Virus record (IMG/VR): IMGVR_UViG_3300017779_000080
Coordinates: 1-30,797 of that record
Length of the DNA stretch: 30,797 nt
Reading direction: 5' to 3' (one strand)
Source: a virus
The position numbers and the translations under genes were made by a program. A model generated the notes under the pieces. The model saw only the letters and a program-made list of their open reading frames with translations. It was not told the origin of the DNA and searched no databases. This document shows, piece after piece, positions 7,901 to 18,300 of the stretch (within the stretch, counting starts at the first letter, position 1; every line of letters starts with the position of its first letter).

Positions 7901-10900
7901 AATATACCTTGCATTTGCTCGGTTACAGCTGTCTTAACAGCGTCCATTGGTATACTACCTGTTGGATTAAACTTTAGTCCTTTGCTGATTACAGGCCAGT
8001 TAGTTTCAACTATAGCTTCCATTGCGGCAAATCTATCTGTTTGATTACTAGACTCAGAGTTAATAGTCTCAACTAAACCTTCATTTGTAATAACTCCATC
8101 TCTTGAAAGATCTATAAACTCTTGACCTCTAGCGGTAGTTATAGAAGGCGTTGTTCTATCACTAGTAGTTGTCGTACCTTTTCTAATTAAAGCCTCTGCT
8201 CTTTCAGATACTTTACCTTTTTTTATACTTTTGTTGTAATCTTTTATAAAGTTGTACGCGTCTCTACCATTTTGATATTCTAAGTTTGTAAAACCAGCAG
8301 GTTTTAATACTAATTCTTTAAATTTTCTTAAAAATCTAAGTAGGTTTTCACCTAGGTTATCAGTAAAACCTATTTGATTTTTACCTACAAGATCAGAGAA
8401 AACATTGAAATATTCTTCTGCATATGTAGCAGGATCTTTTTCTTGTTTATTGCCGTCCTTGTCTAGTACAAAACTACCATCATCGTTCATTTCATAACGA
8501 TAGTTCGCGTCAATTCTTTGTTGTACTAAATTAAGCTCTTTGCTACTTAAAGTATTTTTAAAATCTTCTACAAGCTCAAGAGCTTTTGCAGGATTAGTAT
8601 CAAATAAAGACTTTTGTATTTTATGTAACAACTCGTGTTCAGCCGCTGTTACCGCACCAACTGAAGCTGCCCACTCTTTGTTTATGTATATTTGATTTGT
8701 TTTAGGATCTACATAAGCATCAACAAATTTAGGTATACCTTCTGGCAAATTGTTCATGTCATCTATAACATTTATACTTTCACCTAAAACTTTTTTAGTT
8801 ACTTGCTCTACGTTTTTAATTGCTTCATCTATAATAGGCTCGTTTTTAGCTTTATTTTCTGCTATTATATATGGAGCTAGTACTTGAGCAGAGCTGGTGG
8901 CTATATTGTTTAAGTTTTTCTGTAACGTTTCTACAGTAAGTTCTTTTGTTTTTTGGTCAAGAGTAAAATCGTTATTTATATCACGAATTTTTCTTACTAT
9001 TTCATATTCTTTAGCCTTATTTTCTAGTAAAATTGCTTTCTCTTCATCTGTCATTTTATCAAGACGTTGAAACTCTTTATTTAGAGCTTTCATGTTTTCA
9101 ACAGTAAGAGAGTTTATTTCTTCTTGTATAGTTTTAGTAACTTCAGTACTTAATCCTCCTTCAGTTGTAAAACCAGTAGTAAGCATTTCATTTAATTCCG
9201 CCACTCTAGCTGTATTTTCTCCAATAACTTGATATGATTGTTTACTTCTAAATGGGGCTACTAATTGTTGGCCTATTAGCGGAGCTCTAACAGCAACACC
9301 AGCTGTCCATAAAGTGCTAAGAGCAGTTTCCGCCATACCATCAAAAAGATTTACATCTTTCTTACCTAGTATGTATCTTTCACCTATGTTACCTATTAGA
9401 TTATCTAACATTTCACTTGGTATCTCTTCACCCATGTCTTTAGCCCATCTACCGCCTGCGGACAAAAAGCCTTTCATTGTATTATTAAAACCTTCTTTAA
9501 ATCCTGGAATATTTTGATAAGAAAACTTAAGTCTTCCAAGCATGCCTTGAGTTATATATTCTGTAGCAACAGCAGAACCTCCAACTAAATGAGCCATACC
9601 ATACATCTGAAATATATTGTAATCAGCAGTTCCAAGATTAATTTCTTTCTGCATTTCTCTAAACTTACTACCAGCAGTAGCCATACCTATTATAGGTAAT
9701 CCGGCTCCACCAGTTCCATATAAAACAGCATATATAGGAAGTTGCTGACCAAAACTTGTGCTAGCCCATCTACCCCAGTCCATTAAGTTTTTATTTTCGT
9801 TTATTGTAGTAGGAAGAGCCATTTCATCGTTAATAATATTAACAACATTATCAATTGAACCAGTGAATTTATCTGTTAATTTTCTACTTAAATCTTCACC
9901 TGTTAACTTGTTATATATTGCTTCACCAATTTTGCCTACAGTTCCAAAAGCAGATACATTAAGTTTCATTCTTTCAGAATATTCTGCTAAACCATTTACA
10001 AACGTATCCAAAGTAGTAGCCGCAAAACCACCGGGAAGTCCAGTTAAAAAACCATAATTTCTACTATACAAATTATTAAATAATAAAGCTTGATCTTCAT
10101 CTTTTACTTTATCTGATAAAACATCTGAATTATTTTTTATAAATTCAATATCTCCTTTATTGCTTTGTATTAGCAAATTAAATTTTTCTCGCGCGGCATC
10201 AACTTCTTCTTGTGTCTTATAAAAGCCGTTTGCTATATTAAATAGCTCTACGTTTCTACTTGCTATATTTTTAGTTGCTAAACTGTCTTTTATCATAAAC
10301 AATTTAGCGTCAAGTTCTTTAGCCGCCGTTTCTAGTTGTATTCTTTTTTCACCTTCAGTATCATCAAAAATATCTTGAAAATTTTTAAATCCTGTTGCTA
10401 AGGAAAACAATTTGGCGCCTGGCGCTGTGCTCATTGAGTTTGCGTTAATTTCTAGCATTATTTTAGAATAAGTCTCTAAAAGTCTCTGCTCTTCTTCTTT
10501 ATAAAACTTGTTTATATATAATTGTTCTACATCTTGTTTAACTTGTTCGTCTGTAACAGAGTTAATATCAACTTTATTTTTTTTTGCGTATTGAGCTTTA
10601 GCTATATTATAAAATTCTGTTTGCTCTGTAAACTCTTTGTCTTCTACTATACCAAATGCGTCATCTTTAAGAACAAGAGATGATACAGCGCTTTTAAATA
10701 AAGGTGGAGTATAACCTACTATTTTTCCCGCTAAATCAAATCCAGATACATCATATTCTTTTCTTTCTACAGATTCTTTAGCTTTTTGTTTAATATCAGG
10801 AAGCATGCTTTGTAGCATGTTATCTATTGATTTTTGCACAGAAGTTTCACCTAAAACTTTTATTACACCTTGCTCTGTATCTAACTCTTCTATTTCTTTA

Positions 10901-11931
10901 TTAAGTTGAGCAAGTTTATTTTTATACTCAGGATCGCTAGGATTAAGAGAGTTTATTTTATTACTTAATTCTTGTTTTTTATTTTTTATTTTTGTTTCAA
11001 CAAGTTTTTTATTGTCTGGATCATTAAGCAATTCTTGAAAATTTTTTCTACTTTTAGCAGCTTCAATTTCGTTTAAATCAAATTTTAAGTCAGCTTTTTC
11101 TTTACTAGTTGCAACCTGCTGTTGCTCATAATTATAAAGAAGCATATCATCAAAAGACTGAGTGCCTTCTCTACTTGGATCAAAATCTTGAAGTTTTGTT
11201 TGCTGTAATTGTTGATTTGCTTTTTCTTTTACCTCAGCTGGTAAAAACCCTAATTGAGACTGTATAGCTGCTACCTGGTTTTGCAAAGCTACATTTTTAG
11301 GATTGTTTTTAGCGCGCTCTGAAGCGTTGATAAACTCTTTGTCGTCTTTACCTTTGTAAAAAACCTGTAAATCTAAATTACCGTCTTCATCTACTTCTGA
11401 TTGATATTTGTAAGTAAAATCACCATCTACAACTTCCTCACCTGAGTTTACTATTTCAACATCAGAGTTTACATCTTTGTATGCGTCTTTTACAGCAGTA
11501 TCTATAGCGTTTCTTCTGCCAGTTTCGTTTTTTTGTTTCTGAACTGTATCGAAAAATCTTTTACGAATTACTTCATAACTTTCTTCCTCTTCTTCAGGTT
11601 CTTGTGATTCCGATAAACCATCTTCCGATGGCGACTCCGTATCTTCTCCCTCGGATGCATTGTCCGGTGTAGTTGTTACAGTCGCATCCTGTTCCTCCGC
11701 AACAACTTCTTGATTTCCCTCTTTTTCAATTACCTCTTCGTTTTCTACAACTTCTTCTTCAACTGGTTCTTGATTTTCAACAACTTCAGGTGTTTCTTTT
11801 TCAGCTAAAACACCTTCAGTATCTTGCATTGATTGCTCTGCTTGCCATTTCCCAAGTTCAGCAATAATCTGATCTCTTGTTAGTGGTGGACTAACAGACT
11901 GAAGTTCTATAGTTTTTTGTTCTATTGTCAT
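4951..11931 (-). CDS. Giant internal virion protein, N-terminal part, with zincin and HAD domains (2326 aa)
   Basis: Residues about 35-125 are an acidic Glu/Val low-complexity linker. Coiled-coil helices follow to about 650. A hydrophobic Gly-rich zone lies near 720-800 (LPIIGMATAGSKF, MAHLVGGSAVATEY). A zincin metallopeptidase motif HELLH sits at 1099-1103 after AA. A HAD-type phosphatase domain spans about 2055-2250, with FDFDDT (2058-2063, nucleophile D2059 or D2061), LTARPQ near 2183 and FADDASKN near 2237. Such multi-enzyme giants are known as polyvalent proteins that are ejected with phage DNA. The frame ends in VYYIA after AEDFK, while the next frame continues smoothly from there, so this is probably the first part of a frameshifted gene of about 2,994 codons. 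The start ATG follows TTAAATTAA. Confidence 0.8.
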   Translation of the reverse strand: MTIEQKTIELQSVSPPLTRDQIIAELGKWQAEQSMQDTEGVLAEKETPEVVENQEPVEEEVVENEEVIEKEGNQEVVAEEQDATVTTTPDNASEGEDTESPSEDGLSESQEPEEEEESYEVIRKRFFDTVQKQKNETGRRNAIDTAVKDAYKDVNSDVEIVNSGEEVVDGDFTYKYQSEVDEDGNLDLQVFYKGKDDKEFINASERAKNNPKNVALQNQVAAIQSQLGFLPAEVKEKANQQLQQTKLQDFDPSREGTQSFDDMLLYNYEQQQVATSKEKADLKFDLNEIEAAKSRKNFQELLNDPDNKKLVETKIKNKKQELSNKINSLNPSDPEYKNKLAQLNKEIEELDTEQGVIKVLGETSVQKSIDNMLQSMLPDIKQKAKESVERKEYDVSGFDLAGKIVGYTPPLFKSAVSSLVLKDDAFGIVEDKEFTEQTEFYNIAKAQYAKKNKVDINSVTDEQVKQDVEQLYINKFYKEEEQRLLETYSKIMLEINANSMSTAPGAKLFSLATGFKNFQDIFDDTEGEKRIQLETAAKELDAKLFMIKDSLATKNIASRNVELFNIANGFYKTQEEVDAAREKFNLLIQSNKGDIEFIKNNSDVLSDKVKDEDQALLFNNLYSRNYGFLTGLPGGFAATTLDTFVNGLAEYSERMKLNVSAFGTVGKIGEAIYNKLTGEDLSRKLTDKFTGSIDNVVNIINDEMALPTTINENKNLMDWGRWASTSFGQQLPIYAVLYGTGGAGLPIIGMATAGSKFREMQKEINLGTADYNIFQMYGMAHLVGGSAVATEYITQGMLGRLKFSYQNIPGFKEGFNNTMKGFLSAGGRWAKDMGEEIPSEMLDNLIGNIGERYILGKKDVNLFDGMAETALSTLWTAGVAVRAPLIGQQLVAPFRSKQSYQVIGENTARVAELNEMLTTGFTTEGGLSTEVTKTIQEEINSLTVENMKALNKEFQRLDKMTDEEKAILLENKAKEYEIVRKIRDINNDFTLDQKTKELTVETLQKNLNNIATSSAQVLAPYIIAENKAKNEPIIDEAIKNVEQVTKKVLGESINVIDDMNNLPEGIPKFVDAYVDPKTNQIYINKEWAASVGAVTAAEHELLHKIQKSLFDTNPAKALELVEDFKNTLSSKELNLVQQRIDANYRYEMNDDGSFVLDKDGNKQEKDPATYAEEYFNVFSDLVGKNQIGFTDNLGENLLRFLRKFKELVLKPAGFTNLEYQNGRDAYNFIKDYNKSIKKGKVSERAEALIRKGTTTTSDRTTPSITTARGQEFIDLSRDGVITNEGLVETINSESSNQTDRFAAMEAIVETNWPVISKGLKFNPTGSIPMDAVKTAVTEQMQGIFPGRNKPLLADFNADTAQLNTYLGSLMRQRQAEILERAKQIGGTLQEGTSIDSEVAKQVIDTSTKQKTTKRSRTPKAPTETVKYSDTIIEKAGVKDKGELETKITEATTESFKDVEVDRFGQTKDVPPAVAKIYGDMLGLNPETISDKTRTYQNYDEAGLNAAQRFLLANAASDYARLPKTKDETTTRGRGTFIPKNMKDALYTDGKLTGTLKDYMDILRSKPTGKLYRDSKYAQLIRGLLNTHIRNRMFETLVPTTPQRLRGGAKFSITQAQRPGVYTAALGEQGVKVMRKAAEKFAKDNNIKVEFEGQELTVDNFKATNPKAIEYLKRNIENEMWKYIPLESLTRGTMIDYSSKGNAIFFNSEQFDNILKNAEKNRKAWLDQGNTLSYNVKEVNVAKAAKSPSVVSNRYSKPSAQKKVDDNYKGVKAILQGGANAIKADPANYLSLLAIYGTQSVSTSHLVRNMAVDKGVSEEYIKAKRDKSGKTVKEHVDPSNDMSSLMYTAQLYDDVDFLMPVIEKVYFQLGITETQDNKLVDTDGRYGESYNYKETQTQFFYDELKEYFKTGDVSKIPNALVRYFNPQVNRNSSGDGVQGLNSNNFYIMGKSVAEMFTRQLPKSDQNSNNIYVQNELTYKVMTGEITQAEAVKRLDAQISSGNAKIKPSITNNNMQPNSLKFSDKAAGNSVLVTDELNTLDKALAEGRKVDKPVKKIRVFDFDDTLARSNSKVIVINPLSSIDSDMLDIISRRKFKKEFENLPSFKQNFNSLNEQQKLEVLKEVPGGTKEINATQFAEQAATLEEQGATFDFSQFEQVIDGKKGPLFNVAKKIADTRGTEDLFILTARPQSAAGPIKAFMKALGINIPLGNITGLADGTAAAKGRWIAGKAAEGYNDFYFADDASKNVKAVKDVLDQIDVKSRVQQAKFSKTSTFDTIVNQMIEDSSGIESFKQFSAAKAKTVGRDKGRFDWLTMASSAEDFKVYYIA

Positions 11932-11936
11932 TTAAT

Positions 11937-13037
11937 TTAACTTAATTTATTGTCTTTTAAAAATTTTTGAGCTTTAGCAGATCTAGCTTCTGATAAATCA
12001 AATACAGCTGCATCTTCTTCGACAGTAGGTAATCTATCTGTAATGAATTGTTTTAAATAGTTATTCATAAAATATTCTACAAATTTTTGTTCAAATAAAA
12101 CTTTTTTATCTTGTGATAATGGTAAATCTTTTTCATAACTCCAACTCTCACCAGCTGCATTAGCGTTTTGTACCATTTGATCGTCTTCTTCTACGCTTGT
12201 TTGTTTAGCTAAATAAACGTTCCAAAGTGCAATAGCTTCTTGTTCTATAGATAATACACCAGCTATCTCAGCATTTATAAAAGGCATGGATTTTTTTGTA
12301 ATTTTATCTAAATCAAACTTAAGTATATTTCTACCTTTACCATTTCCTATATCTATTATTTCATAATCATAAGAACCATCTGGATTTTTCATTACAAATT
12401 CATCTGAAATAGCAGCATTAGGTGATAATTCACCGTTTTGTTGTAAAGAATTACCTTCAAACAAACCAGTTTGAGGCATAACAGACATCATTAATTTTTC
12501 TATATTTGGTGTAGATGTTACAATACTAGTTCCAGCTTTAGCTAGTAAATCTAAAGATGAGCTGTTTATAACAAGAGGTTCTTCAAACATAGGACCCATA
12601 AATATAATTTCCAGTGAACCATTTTCAAGTATATATAACTTCATGTCATAACCATGATCTTTAGAAAAACCAGGTTTAGTATTCATTATAGAGTTAGCAA
12701 CTGTATATTTATAGTTATTGTTTGGATCAAAATTAGACTCTTCTGTAATACTTAATTGAGATACAAGTTCGCTTAAAAAATCAATTGCATCTTGAGGAGC
12801 TTCATCTAATATTTTTAATTGCTTATATTCATATTCACAGTTGCCTTCAACACATGTGTTATTTTGTATAGCAGACATTAATTTAGCATATGTCTTAGCC
12901 GTGGGCCTAAATGCGTTTCCTAGCAAATCAAAATCTACATTGTAATTAGCTGCTATAAATCTTTTATCAAAACCTAACGCGTTACTTTCGTTAAATTGTT
13001 TTAGATATAAGTTTATTTGTATATTTTTATTTTCCAT
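11937..13037 (-). CDS. Unknown protein between ejection-type genes, possible internal virion protein (366 aa)
   Basis: I do not recognise a family. It is acidic, mostly helical at both ends and beta-like in the middle (LKLYILENGSLEIIFMGP reads as MKLYILENGSLEIIFMGP, about residues 131-148). It has a pair of cysteines in NTCVEGNCEYEY (C62, C67) and a C-terminal helix-rich part ending AQKFLKDNKLS. No signal peptide or membrane segment is seen. It lies between the small internal-type gene and the giant gene with gaps of about ten bases or fewer. By analogy with T7 gene order it could be the second ejection protein; this is inference from position only. Confidence 0.6.
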   Translation of the reverse strand: MENKNIQINLYLKQFNESNALGFDKRFIAANYNVDFDLLGNAFRPTAKTYAKLMSAIQNNTCVEGNCEYEYKQLKILDEAPQDAIDFLSELVSQLSITEESNFDPNNNYKYTVANSIMNTKPGFSKDHGYDMKLYILENGSLEIIFMGPMFEEPLVINSSSLDLLAKAGTSIVTSTPNIEKLMMSVMPQTGLFEGNSLQQNGELSPNAAISDEFVMKNPDGSYDYEIIDIGNGKGRNILKFDLDKITKKSMPFINAEIAGVLSIEQEAIALWNVYLAKQTSVEEDDQMVQNANAAGESWSYEKDLPLSQDKKVLFEQKFVEYFMNNYLKQFITDRLPTVEEDAAVFDLSEARSAKAQKFLKDNKLS

Positions 13038-13047
13038 GTGTTATATC

Positions 13048-13776
13048 TTAACATCCTAATTTACCTTGTCCAAATGATAAGGCAGCGTCACCTAGACCGC
13101 TAATTGCACCCATCATCATATTTGAAGATGATGCTTGAGCCGCTTGCTTAGCACCCATTAAAGCTGCAATTTTATTTCTTTGGTAGTTTATATTATCTTG
13201 CTCTCTATTTTCTGTCATTTGCAATTTAATGTTTTCACCCATACCTTGCAATTGTTGAGTTCTACCAGCTTCAGATATTTGTATACCTTGTATTCTTTGG
13301 GCATCAGCCAATTGTTGCTGCTCCATTGCTTGTTGTCCTTGAGCTCTTAGTTTTTCGTTTTGAGCTTCTTGAGTTTCAATACTAGCTGCTACACCTTGTT
13401 TACTTTGCAAAGCTGCTTGAGCTAACGCGGTTGCACCACCAGCGCCAGCACCTGTTGCTCTTAACGTGTCTAATGTATTCGCTAAAGCAATATCAGATTG
13501 CTCTATTTGTATTTCAGCTGCTTTTGTGGAAACACTTAAATTTGCAAAAGGATTAGAAACTTTACTAGAAAGATCTTTAGCTAGTGCTGATACGTCTGTA
13601 ACGCCGCTGTAAGGATTTACAATTTGTTGTCTAGAGTTTTGTAGCTGATTAAGCTTAGCGTTTTCTTTTTTTAATTGTCTAGCTAAGGCTCTAGCTCTTC
13701 TTTTAGCCGCTCTAGACCCAAATATCCCACCTGCTATTTTAAGAGCGCCACCAATTGCCATTGCTGCTATTGCCAT
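13048..13776 (-). CDS. Putative internal virion / DNA ejection protein, small (242 aa)
   Basis: The protein begins with a hydrophobic Ala/Gly stretch (MAIAAMAIGGALKIAGGIFG), then a basic helix (RAAKRRARALARQLKKENAK). An Ala/Gln-rich coiled coil follows, running from about residue 80 to 190, and a short hydrophobic end has MMMGAISGLGDAAL. This layout is that of small internal core proteins such as T7 gp14, which insert in the host outer membrane during ejection. It is placed just after the tail genes and before two further candidate internal proteins, which matches the T7 order of small, middle and giant internal proteins. Family assignment is by layout and context, not by clear homology. Confidence 0.6.
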   Translation of the reverse strand: MAIAAMAIGGALKIAGGIFGSRAAKRRARALARQLKKENAKLNQLQNSRQQIVNPYSGVTDVSALAKDLSSKVSNPFANLSVSTKAAEIQIEQSDIALANTLDTLRATGAGAGGATALAQAALQSKQGVAASIETQEAQNEKLRAQGQQAMEQQQLADAQRIQGIQISEAGRTQQLQGMGENIKLQMTENREQDNINYQRNKIAALMGAKQAAQASSSNMMMGAISGLGDAALSFGQGKLGC

Positions 13777-13794
13777 ATTTTTTTATTTTTATTA

Positions 13795-15270
13795 TTAATA
13801 TCCACTTGAGAAAGTGTAATTAGATGATACTGCAAATAGTTCTTTAAAACCATTAGGATCTGTTACTGTGTCTGTTGATATTTTTACATTTGCAAAAAAC
13901 CCTTTAATTCCAGACATTTGATCTCCAAAAATTATTTCGTTTTCTGCCGCTAAACTATTATTTATTAAATTAGCGCAATACTTGTTTTCTTTTCTATAAA
14001 AACCTGCTCTAAAAACAGGTTGAATAGCTGTTGCTGTAAGAGCTGCAGCGCCTGTTAATGGAGGAACTGAAGAATCATAAGCTCCTTGCATGTAACTTAA
14101 AACTTGAGCCGTTGTATCTGTGGTAAAACCTGAACTAGAACTATAATTACCTGGTCCTGTTTCATCAGAAACAAAAAAATTAACTTGCCAACCATTAGAA
14201 CCTTCATAATTAACGGTATTAAATACTTTTGAATTACTAACCTGAGGATTAAAAGTAAAATTTATAGATGAAGGAGTTGAAACGCCGTAAAAAGTATTAT
14301 AAATATTATTTTGAGCGTTATGTAAAAACAATGCACTTCTGTTTGTTGTATAATGTTGGTTTCTTATACTAAATGATTGACTAGGTTTGTAGCTATAAAA
14401 ACTAATCCAACCTTGAGCTCTTTCGTCATAAGATAAAGTAGGTTCAGATAATTCTAAAGCACTATCAGAAGGCTGAATTGATAAAACATATTCTTTATTA
14501 TAAATGTCCCAGCCACCTATTAATTTACCTAAACCAGCAGAAGAACTATTTACATTAATTATTTGGTTTCTAAAAAATCCGTTCATACCTGCTCTAGATA
14601 TTTCTTCTAAACCTTGAGGTCCTAATCTCATAACAACGCTTTGATTTGGATCTACAAAATACTTATTGTACCCATAAACAGCAAAGCTTTCAGGATTATT
14701 TCCAATACCGTAATTACCTTGAAAAGGTACTATTTGACCTATAACAGTTTTAAAAGAACTAACAGGTAGACCACCACCTTCTGCACTGTATATAGCGTCT
14801 TTATCTATAAGAGCTTTATTTACTTTATATTGTTGAAATATTATTAAATTAGTATCTTCTGCGTAAAGCTTTTGTATTGAACCATTTGCTGGGTCTAAAC
14901 TTTTAGTTATTTCTTCAGCAACACTAAATACATTTGTATTATTTACACCTGTTCTAGAGTTATAAATTCCAGAATATATTAAAGAATTAAATCTTATGCT
15001 AGAATTTGGTTCTTCTTCTACTAAATAAGCTCTAACGCCATAATCAGTTGATGTGTTATTAAATCCAGCTCTTATTCTTGATTCTTCTAAATACCAACTA
15101 CGATTATAGTTAAGGTTTTGTTCTATTGGAAAACCACCTATCTGTTTTGGTATACCATGAGATCCATTCCAAATATCAGATGGAAAGTCTCTAACAGAAC
15201 TTACAACATTTGGAACCTGATTCTTTAATATAAAAGAATTAAAATACTTTACTTCTAAAATAGCTGCCAT
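13795..15270 (-). CDS. Nozzle-like tail protein, C-terminal beta-propeller type (491 aa)
   Basis: The sequence contains the series VNKALIDKDAIYSAEGG (about residues 153-169), NGFFRNQIIN, IGGWDIYNKEYVLSI, TLSYDERAQGWISFYSYKP, then FYGVSTPSSINF and FNTVNYEGSNGW. I recognise this series from large tail nozzle/stabilisation proteins of crAss-like and marine phages, where each element is a propeller blade around a tail tube. Here it stands alone, 31 bases after the 1625-aa gene whose N-terminus resembles the start of the same family. The two may form one structure or be halves of a split ancestor. Many Asn/Ser/Tyr residues and no membrane segment agree with a virion surface protein. Confidence 0.65.
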   Translation of the reverse strand: MAAILEVKYFNSFILKNQVPNVVSSVRDFPSDIWNGSHGIPKQIGGFPIEQNLNYNRSWYLEESRIRAGFNNTSTDYGVRAYLVEEEPNSSIRFNSLIYSGIYNSRTGVNNTNVFSVAEEITKSLDPANGSIQKLYAEDTNLIIFQQYKVNKALIDKDAIYSAEGGGLPVSSFKTVIGQIVPFQGNYGIGNNPESFAVYGYNKYFVDPNQSVVMRLGPQGLEEISRAGMNGFFRNQIINVNSSSAGLGKLIGGWDIYNKEYVLSIQPSDSALELSEPTLSYDERAQGWISFYSYKPSQSFSIRNQHYTTNRSALFLHNAQNNIYNTFYGVSTPSSINFTFNPQVSNSKVFNTVNYEGSNGWQVNFFVSDETGPGNYSSSSGFTTDTTAQVLSYMQGAYDSSVPPLTGAAALTATAIQPVFRAGFYRKENKYCANLINNSLAAENEIIFGDQMSGIKGFFANVKISTDTVTDPNGFKELFAVSSNYTFSSGY

Positions 15271-15301
15271 ATTTATTATTACTTTTTATTTATTTTTTTT
15301 A

Positions 15302-18300
15302 CTATGGTACCATAGCTCTTAAACGTACTTCAACAACTGGTTTTTTAGTATTTCCAAAGCATTGTTCATCACCTCCAAATCCACCAATAAAAACGTTCAT
15401 TCCAACATTTGTATTATCACCACTACCTTGAGATCCCCACCCTTCACTACCTTGTGTTACGTTTAATCTAAGAGTACTGGTTGATGTGAAATTAACCACC
15501 CCACTAGCTGGTATTGTTATTGGACCCGATATTGTATGTTTAATACCATTTGCTGTAGGATAAACACCGGTTGCACTAGGGTTTTGCACTTGTAAAGGAG
15601 TTCCATTATATCCGCTTTCATTAAACACAATATTAATTGCAACATCACCTGAAATCACCGCTTCGGCGGTACTAGCTGCATTATATATAACACCTTCAAG
15701 TCTGAATTTAACGTCTGCATAAAGAGTTTGAACATTAATTGGAAAATACACCATTGACTGTGCGGTACTAGGAATTGGACCTTGACCTCCAGTAGGACTC
15801 CAGTATCTACCTTGACAAACATCATAACTATATCTATTAGAAAGTACACCGCCAGGTAAAATTGGAGGTGGTGCTGGTGGTGCAGGAACAATGGCTGCGA
15901 AACCATTATCAAATATAACAACAGGTTGCTCTAAGAATTCAAATGTTATATCACAAAACTGACATAGATTAGGCGTGCCACCATCACATGCTCTTATAGT
16001 AAGAACATATTTTATATTATTATTTAAAAGGTTTTGTTGCGGAACACTTATTACCGCTTGTTGATTAGAAAGCGCTGGAAAACCTGCTGGTCCAGGACCT
16101 TGAGTTATAATAAATCTCTGCTCTATTTCAGCTGGAGTATCATATACAATGTCTATTCCAGAAACAGTAGTTTCTATTAATCTTGTAATAGCAAAAGTCA
16201 TATCTAACCTGTCTAAACTATCAGTACCAGATCCATTTTGACAAGTAACACCAAAAAGAGGTCCAATTTGACCTTCTGCTAAATCAAAAACAGTAGGAGG
16301 TATTGCCACAGGATTACAACCTCCGTTAGTGCAACAGCATGGATAACTTTTATTTGCATCTATATCTACTACTTGAATTCCACCGGAAGGCGTAGGTAGT
16401 GGACATGTTGACGGAGGAAATAAATTTTCTAGTGTTCCAGTAAATTCAAAAATAAAAGGCTCTGCAGCTGCTTGATTTTCAAATTTTAAAACAAAAGTAT
16501 AATTATAAGAATCTGTATTACCATTTCCACCAGCAACAACAAGACCAGGAGTTGTAGCGACTGCAGGAGCTCCGGTTCCACCGTCTGCTGAGCCAGCTTT
16601 AGTTAATACAATTCTAAACGCACCGGTAGCGATACCAGAGTTGTCTAAAACCTGTTCAACACCAAAAATACCATCAGATGAAACACCTGTGCTAGGACTT
16701 ACAAAATATGGAATTCCCTCTTCATTGTTTTCACTACCATTTTGGTTAACAATAGATAAAAGCTCACATACGTTTTCTGAAGCTACACCTAAAGGAGCAC
16801 CATTAAAATTTACAGGCTGAAAAGGAGTCGTGCATCTTGTGTTAAGATTAAATGAAGCTGCATTAGAGGGATCTGCATTTCTTCCTATGAAACCTTCATT
16901 TAATATAAAAACAAAGTCTGTTAATGTAGTAAATACATTAGCTGCTGGACCTTCGGCTATAGCTTTATTTAATAAATCTATTCTTCCAGCTGTTGATGTT
17001 TCGTAGTATATATCTAAATTAGAAATAGTTGGTGCTGTTTCAAAAACATTTAATTGAGGTTTTCCAGAAAACTTTCCACCACTTGGAACTGCTATTCCAA
17101 ACCTAGTATCATTTGAACTTTCTATTCTAGCTATTAAAGAACTACCATCAGATGTAGTAAAATCAGTACCAGAAGTAGCACCAGCACCACCTGTATAATC
17201 ATAGTTATAAAAAACATATTGATTTGCACTTAAAACAGGGAATTCTTCAAAATCAAATAAATCTTTTATAGTAGCTATTGTTGTAGATAAACTAGCTGAT
17301 CTACCTGGATAAAATTGACCTGTTTGACTAATATTAGTACTGTTTACTCTACCAAACATTCTAACGCTACTAGGAAACTCTCTTTGAGTAGGTCCAACTT
17401 CTTGTAAATCTCTAGGTACTTTATTTATATTGTCGTTGTATAAAACTATGTGAGATGTTGTGTTTATTTCCTTAGTACTATCTAAAGGATAAGCTGCCAT
17501 TGCCATTGGAATATAAACGTTATAATAATCTTGTTCTGTTTGTTTTACAACTATTTTAAAAGAATACCAACCAAGAGGATTATAGTCTTGAGAATTAGCA
17601 TTACCATTGTAAAGACCAGGAGCGCCTGTTGTTTGATTTTTAAAACTATTTATAATGTCTATAAATTGTATTTTTAAGGAATCTCCATCGAAATTTAAAA
17701 TTCCTCCTGAGGGATTTGTAGAAGTATTTTCATTATCTGCAAGAGATCTATATTGAGAATAAGTTGAAGACGCAATAAAACTAGGCAGAAGAGAAAGTTT
17801 TGTTCTAGAAAAAATAACAGTAGACTGTCTCCCGAATCTATCAGCCAATACTACACCTACTTCATATGTTCTGTTTTCTTTAAGTGAAGCGTTTGGATAT
17901 TCTACTATGCTAGTATAATTAGTTACTTTGTTTTCTGATATTGTAAACTTTGGATCTACAGTTGCTCCAATAACACCTTTAGCTCCTGTCGCAAGTGTAT
18001 AATTTAAAAAAGATGGAGGAGTGTGTTTGTCTTGAAAATTACCATATATAACCCTATTGCTAGCTATTTCTTGAGATGCTGCTTTTACAGGTATCTTGTC
18101 AAAAACTCTTACAGTATCACTTTGTGGTAGTGTTTTAAATGGGGGTTTAGAACCATATTCATATTGATAATAATCGCTAGTACCTTGAACGTTATTTAGA
18201 AGAGGAACAGAGTCAACTACTTTTATACTTGTTTGATCTGACTCTTTATATAATATGTCTATTTCTGTTACTTTAAAATTATAACTTAAAGAATTTGCAT

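Noticed and set aside
7537-10057. Several plus-strand open frames opposite the giant gene (for example 7537-7836 and 9758-10057)
   Set aside because: They are low-complexity Phe/Ser/Leu products expected opposite Lys/Glu-rich coding DNA, isolated and on the wrong strand.
15655-15921. An 88-aa frame within the 1625-aa tail gene
   Set aside because: It is fully internal to a well-supported gene in another frame, and its product looks like a frame shadow.
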